From NCBI GenBank assembly GCA_964633815.1, contig CAZWHW010000025.1, positions 1 to 24,534 of the forward strand: a DNA stretch of 24,534 bases, given 5' to 3'. Each line of letters begins with the position of its first letter. Position 1 is the first letter of the stretch. The position numbers and the translations under genes were made by a program. A model generated the notes under the pieces. It was not told the origin of the DNA, searched no databases, and was given only the letters and a program-made list of their open reading frames with translations. Source of the stretch: CALKZN01 sp964633815 (lineage in GTDB: Bacteria > Pseudomonadota > Gammaproteobacteria > Arenicellales > Arenicellaceae). Shown here piece by piece: positions 22,294 through 24,534 of the stretch.

Positions 22294-23790
22294 TTATTCG
22301 CCTTCAGCGTTTTCAAACCAAGGTTTGCGAGCCGTCATAATCAATGTTTCCGCACGCGCAGTATCAATACCATCAATGTCAATAATTTCATCAATAGCAC
22401 ATTCTGCTAGATCTTCCATTGTCTTAATTTCGTTTAATGCCAAGAATTTTGCAGTTGCTTCATCCATGCCTTCCATATCAAGCAAGTCTTGTGCTGGTTG
22501 AGCATCTTTCAATTGCTCTTCTCGCAAAATTGCCAATGTCACTAAGGCATCTTCTGCACGGCTACGGAGTTCTTCTACTAATGCTTCATCAAATTCTTCA
22601 ACAGCTAATAGCTCTTCTTTAGGAACATAAGCAACTTCTTCAAGTTGTGTAAAACCTTCCTGAACAAGAATACTAGCAACATCGTCACCAATATCTAATT
22701 TCTCTATAAACTCTTTACGAACTTCAACGCTTTCTTCTTCAAGCTTTTCATTCGCTTGTTCATGACTCATGATATTGATATCCCAACCAGTCAATTCCGA
22801 AGCCAAACGGACATTTTGACCTCCACGACCAATTGCTTGAGATAGATTTTCCTCATCAACCACCACATCCATCGTGCCTTTATCCTCATCCAACATGATG
22901 GATTCAACTTCAGCTGGAGCTAAAGCATTGATAACAAATTGTGCAGGATCGTCTGCCCATTTGATAATATCAACCCGTTCACCACCAATTTCATTAGATA
23001 CGCTTTGCACGCGTGAACCACGAATACCAACACATGCGCCAACTGGATCAATTTTATTATCATGCGAACGCACTGAGATTTTTGCACGCAAACCTGGATC
23101 ACGTGCTGCACTTAATATTTCAATAATACCTTCGCCTGCTTCAGGCACTTCTAAACGAAAAAGCTTCAACACCATATCGGAAGTGACACGATCTAACACC
23201 AGCTGCGGACCACGATTAGCTACACGCACATCAATCAAAATAGCGCGAATACGATCACCTTGACGCAAACCTTCGCGTGGGATCATTTTCGAACGCGGTA
23301 AAATTGCTTCAACACCGCTAACATCAACAATCACATCACCACGTTCAACTCGCTTAACGACACCTGAAATCAAATTATCTAATTTTGGTTCAAACTCATT
23401 CGCGACACGGTTGCGCTCAGCCTCACGCACTTTTTGCAAGATTACTTGTTTCGCTGCTTGTGCTGCAATTCGACCAAATTCGATTGGCTCTAACTCTTCT
23501 TCAATATAATCACCGACTTGAATTTCAGGCTCCATAATCTGCGCTGCAGCAAAGGTGAGTTGCTTGGTAGGAAACTCAATTTCTTCGTCTTCCGCAATAA
23601 CTTCCCAACGGCGAAACGATTCATAATCACCAGTATCTTGAAAAATATGTACACGTGCTTCGATATCTTCGCGATGACGCTTTCGAGTTGCAGTTGCTAG
23701 TGCCGCCTCAATTGCTTCAAAAATCACCTGTTTTTCCACGCCTTTTTCGCTGGATAATACATCGGCCATTAATAAAATTTCGTTCGCCAT
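22294..23790 (-). CDS. nusA: Transcription termination/antitermination factor NusA
   Basis: A 498-residue NusA: N-terminal RNA polymerase-binding domain, S1 domain (SGVVKRVERGDVIVDVSG, about 140-157), and KH1 (PVGACVGIRGSRVQSVSNEI). KH2 follows (IGRGGQNVRLASELTGWDI), then two acidic helix-hairpin-helix AR2-type repeats at the C-terminus, as in gammaproteobacteria. It modulates pausing, termination and antitermination. The ATG at 23790 has AAAGAGG upstream. It lies 46 bases after rimP and 53 bases before infB. Confidence 0.98.
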   Translation of the reverse strand: MANEILLMADVLSSEKGVEKQVIFEAIEAALATATRKRHREDIEARVHIFQDTGDYESFRRWEVIAEDEEIEFPTKQLTFAAAQIMEPEIQVGDYIEEELEPIEFGRIAAQAAKQVILQKVREAERNRVANEFEPKLDNLISGVVKRVERGDVIVDVSGVEAILPRSKMIPREGLRQGDRIRAILIDVRVANRGPQLVLDRVTSDMVLKLFRLEVPEAGEGIIEILSAARDPGLRAKISVRSHDNKIDPVGACVGIRGSRVQSVSNEIGGERVDIIKWADDPAQFVINALAPAEVESIMLDEDKGTMDVVVDEENLSQAIGRGGQNVRLASELTGWDINIMSHEQANEKLEEESVEVRKEFIEKLDIGDDVASILVQEGFTQLEEVAYVPKEELLAVEEFDEALVEELRSRAEDALVTLAILREEQLKDAQPAQDLLDMEGMDEATAKFLALNEIKTMEDLAECAIDEIIDIDGIDTARAETLIMTARKPWFENAEGE

Positions 23791-23836
23791 TTAAAGCCTC
23801 TTTCCGTTTAAATATTCAGTTTTTACTAAAATAGGT

Positions 23837-24322
23837 TTAATCTATTGAAGGTAGCACACTATAGTCTGGCACTAAACGTGCTCTATCCATATCAGCTACC
23901 ACTAATTCAAATTCTTGACCATCAACATCTAGCGTAACACTTGGTTTAATTTGATCGCGATTGACTGCAACAATAATACCTGTGAAACGTTTACGCCCTT
24001 CAATTGGCATTGATAATTTAATTTTAATTTTTTTATCAATTGAGTTTTCAAAATGATCTAACGTCACCAAAGGCCTATCAAGACCTGGAGAAGACACTTC
24101 GAGATTATATTTATTCGAAATAGGATCTTCGACATCTAAAATAGCACTAAACTGACGACTTGCTTTAGCACAATCATCAACACCTATACCATCTTTCGAA
24201 TCGATATAACAACAAAGAACTGAAGTGTCTCCACCGCCCAATTCTACAGCCACAAGCTCATATCCTAGCGCTTTTGCACCTGGAGCTAGCATGTTATGTA
24301 TAGCTGTCATCGTTAAAGCCAT
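23837..24322 (-). CDS. rimP: Ribosome maturation factor RimP
   Basis: A 161-residue RimP with ALGYELVAVEL near the start, then IDSKDGIGVDDCAKASRQFS and the hallmark NLEVSSPGLDRPL. It is needed for 30S subunit maturation. The start is chosen at ATG 24322 (MALTMTAIHNM). A TTG four codons upstream (24334) and an ATG at 24310 are possible; the ribosome-site evidence (GAG about 9 bases before) is modest. Confidence 0.94.
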   Translation of the reverse strand: MALTMTAIHNMLAPGAKALGYELVAVELGGGDTSVLCCYIDSKDGIGVDDCAKASRQFSAILDVEDPISNKYNLEVSSPGLDRPLVTLDHFENSIDKKIKIKLSMPIEGRKRFTGIIVAVNRDQIKPSVTLDVDGQEFELVVADMDRARLVPDYSVLPSID

Positions 24323-24401
24323 TATCAATCTCAATTAAAAATTTAATCTTTTATATCAACCACATTCAGCAACTTCAAATTATGATCTTATATACAGACA
24401 C

Positions 24402-24425
24402 AAAAAAACCCCGCTCAAAGCGAGG
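24402..24425 (-). terminator. Terminator after the initiator tRNA gene
   Basis: On the minus strand, CCTCGC and GCGGGG form a 6-bp stem (one T-G wobble) with a 5-base loop, followed by seven T. It lies about 40 bases past the tRNA 3' end and before rimP, so rimP-nusA-infB must rely on read-through or on a promoter in the 80 AT-rich bases after it. Confidence 0.85.
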
Positions 24426-24464
24426 CTGCCAATAATGTTCAAAGAATTTTTATCTCAGAACAAT

Positions 24465-24534
<70 letters not shown>

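Noticed and set aside
22874..23263. A 129-codon open frame on the plus strand
   Set aside because: It lies wholly inside nusA on the opposite strand, resembles no family, and has no upstream ribosome site; it is a shadow of nusA codon bias.

Overview
The window looks like chromosomal DNA of a moderately low-GC gammaproteobacterium, which I cannot place to genus. Two conserved neighbourhoods support this. The first is tRNA-fMet, rimP, nusA, infB, rbfA, truB, rpsO, pnp, the classical translation/transcription cluster. The second is an outer-membrane protein gene of the TorF/TIGR02001 kind, then glnK, amtB, ubiK and comM, an order also known from Pseudomonas. Every gene is on the minus strand except one PLP-dependent lyase, so transcription runs from high to low coordinates.

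Right part (14.1-24.5 kb): a partial initiator tRNA at the window edge with its own terminator, then rimP-nusA-infB-rbfA-truB. A plus-strand patB/malY-type C-S lyase gene sits between truB and rpsO. Next come rpsO, with its own promoter, a structured leader and a perfect terminator, and pnp with a strong terminator. Middle part (11.2-14.1 kb): a nitrogen-control operon of outer-membrane protein, PII protein GlnK and ammonium channel AmtB. It is preceded by a near-perfect sigma-54 promoter and a perfect NtrC-type palindrome, and closed by a strong terminator. ubiK follows.

Left part (about 0.9-11.2 kb): an apparent insertion between ubiK and comM. It carries a DeoR-family repressor (glpR), aerobic glycerol-3-phosphate dehydrogenase (glpD), and a complete ABC importer of the rhizobial glycerol type (glpS, glpT, glpP, glpQ, glpU, glpV). 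It also carries a decayed glycerol kinase remnant (glpK), a short-chain dehydrogenase/reductase and a 38-residue CsrA-like protein. The genes overlap or nearly touch, so they form one catabolic operon: import of glycerol or a related polyol, then oxidation of glycerol-3-phosphate at the membrane. The kinase step must come from elsewhere because the local glpK is only a 3' fragment with a nonsense codon.

The most informative structure is at the edges of this insertion. The last 15 codons and stop of ubiK occur twice: once in the intact gene (11.2 kb) and once as an orphan fragment directly upstream of comM (0.9 kb). The three coding differences between the copies are all synonymous. This is the footprint of an island acquired at the 3' end of ubiK, either by site-specific integration into a gene end or by recombination with a relative's ubiK.
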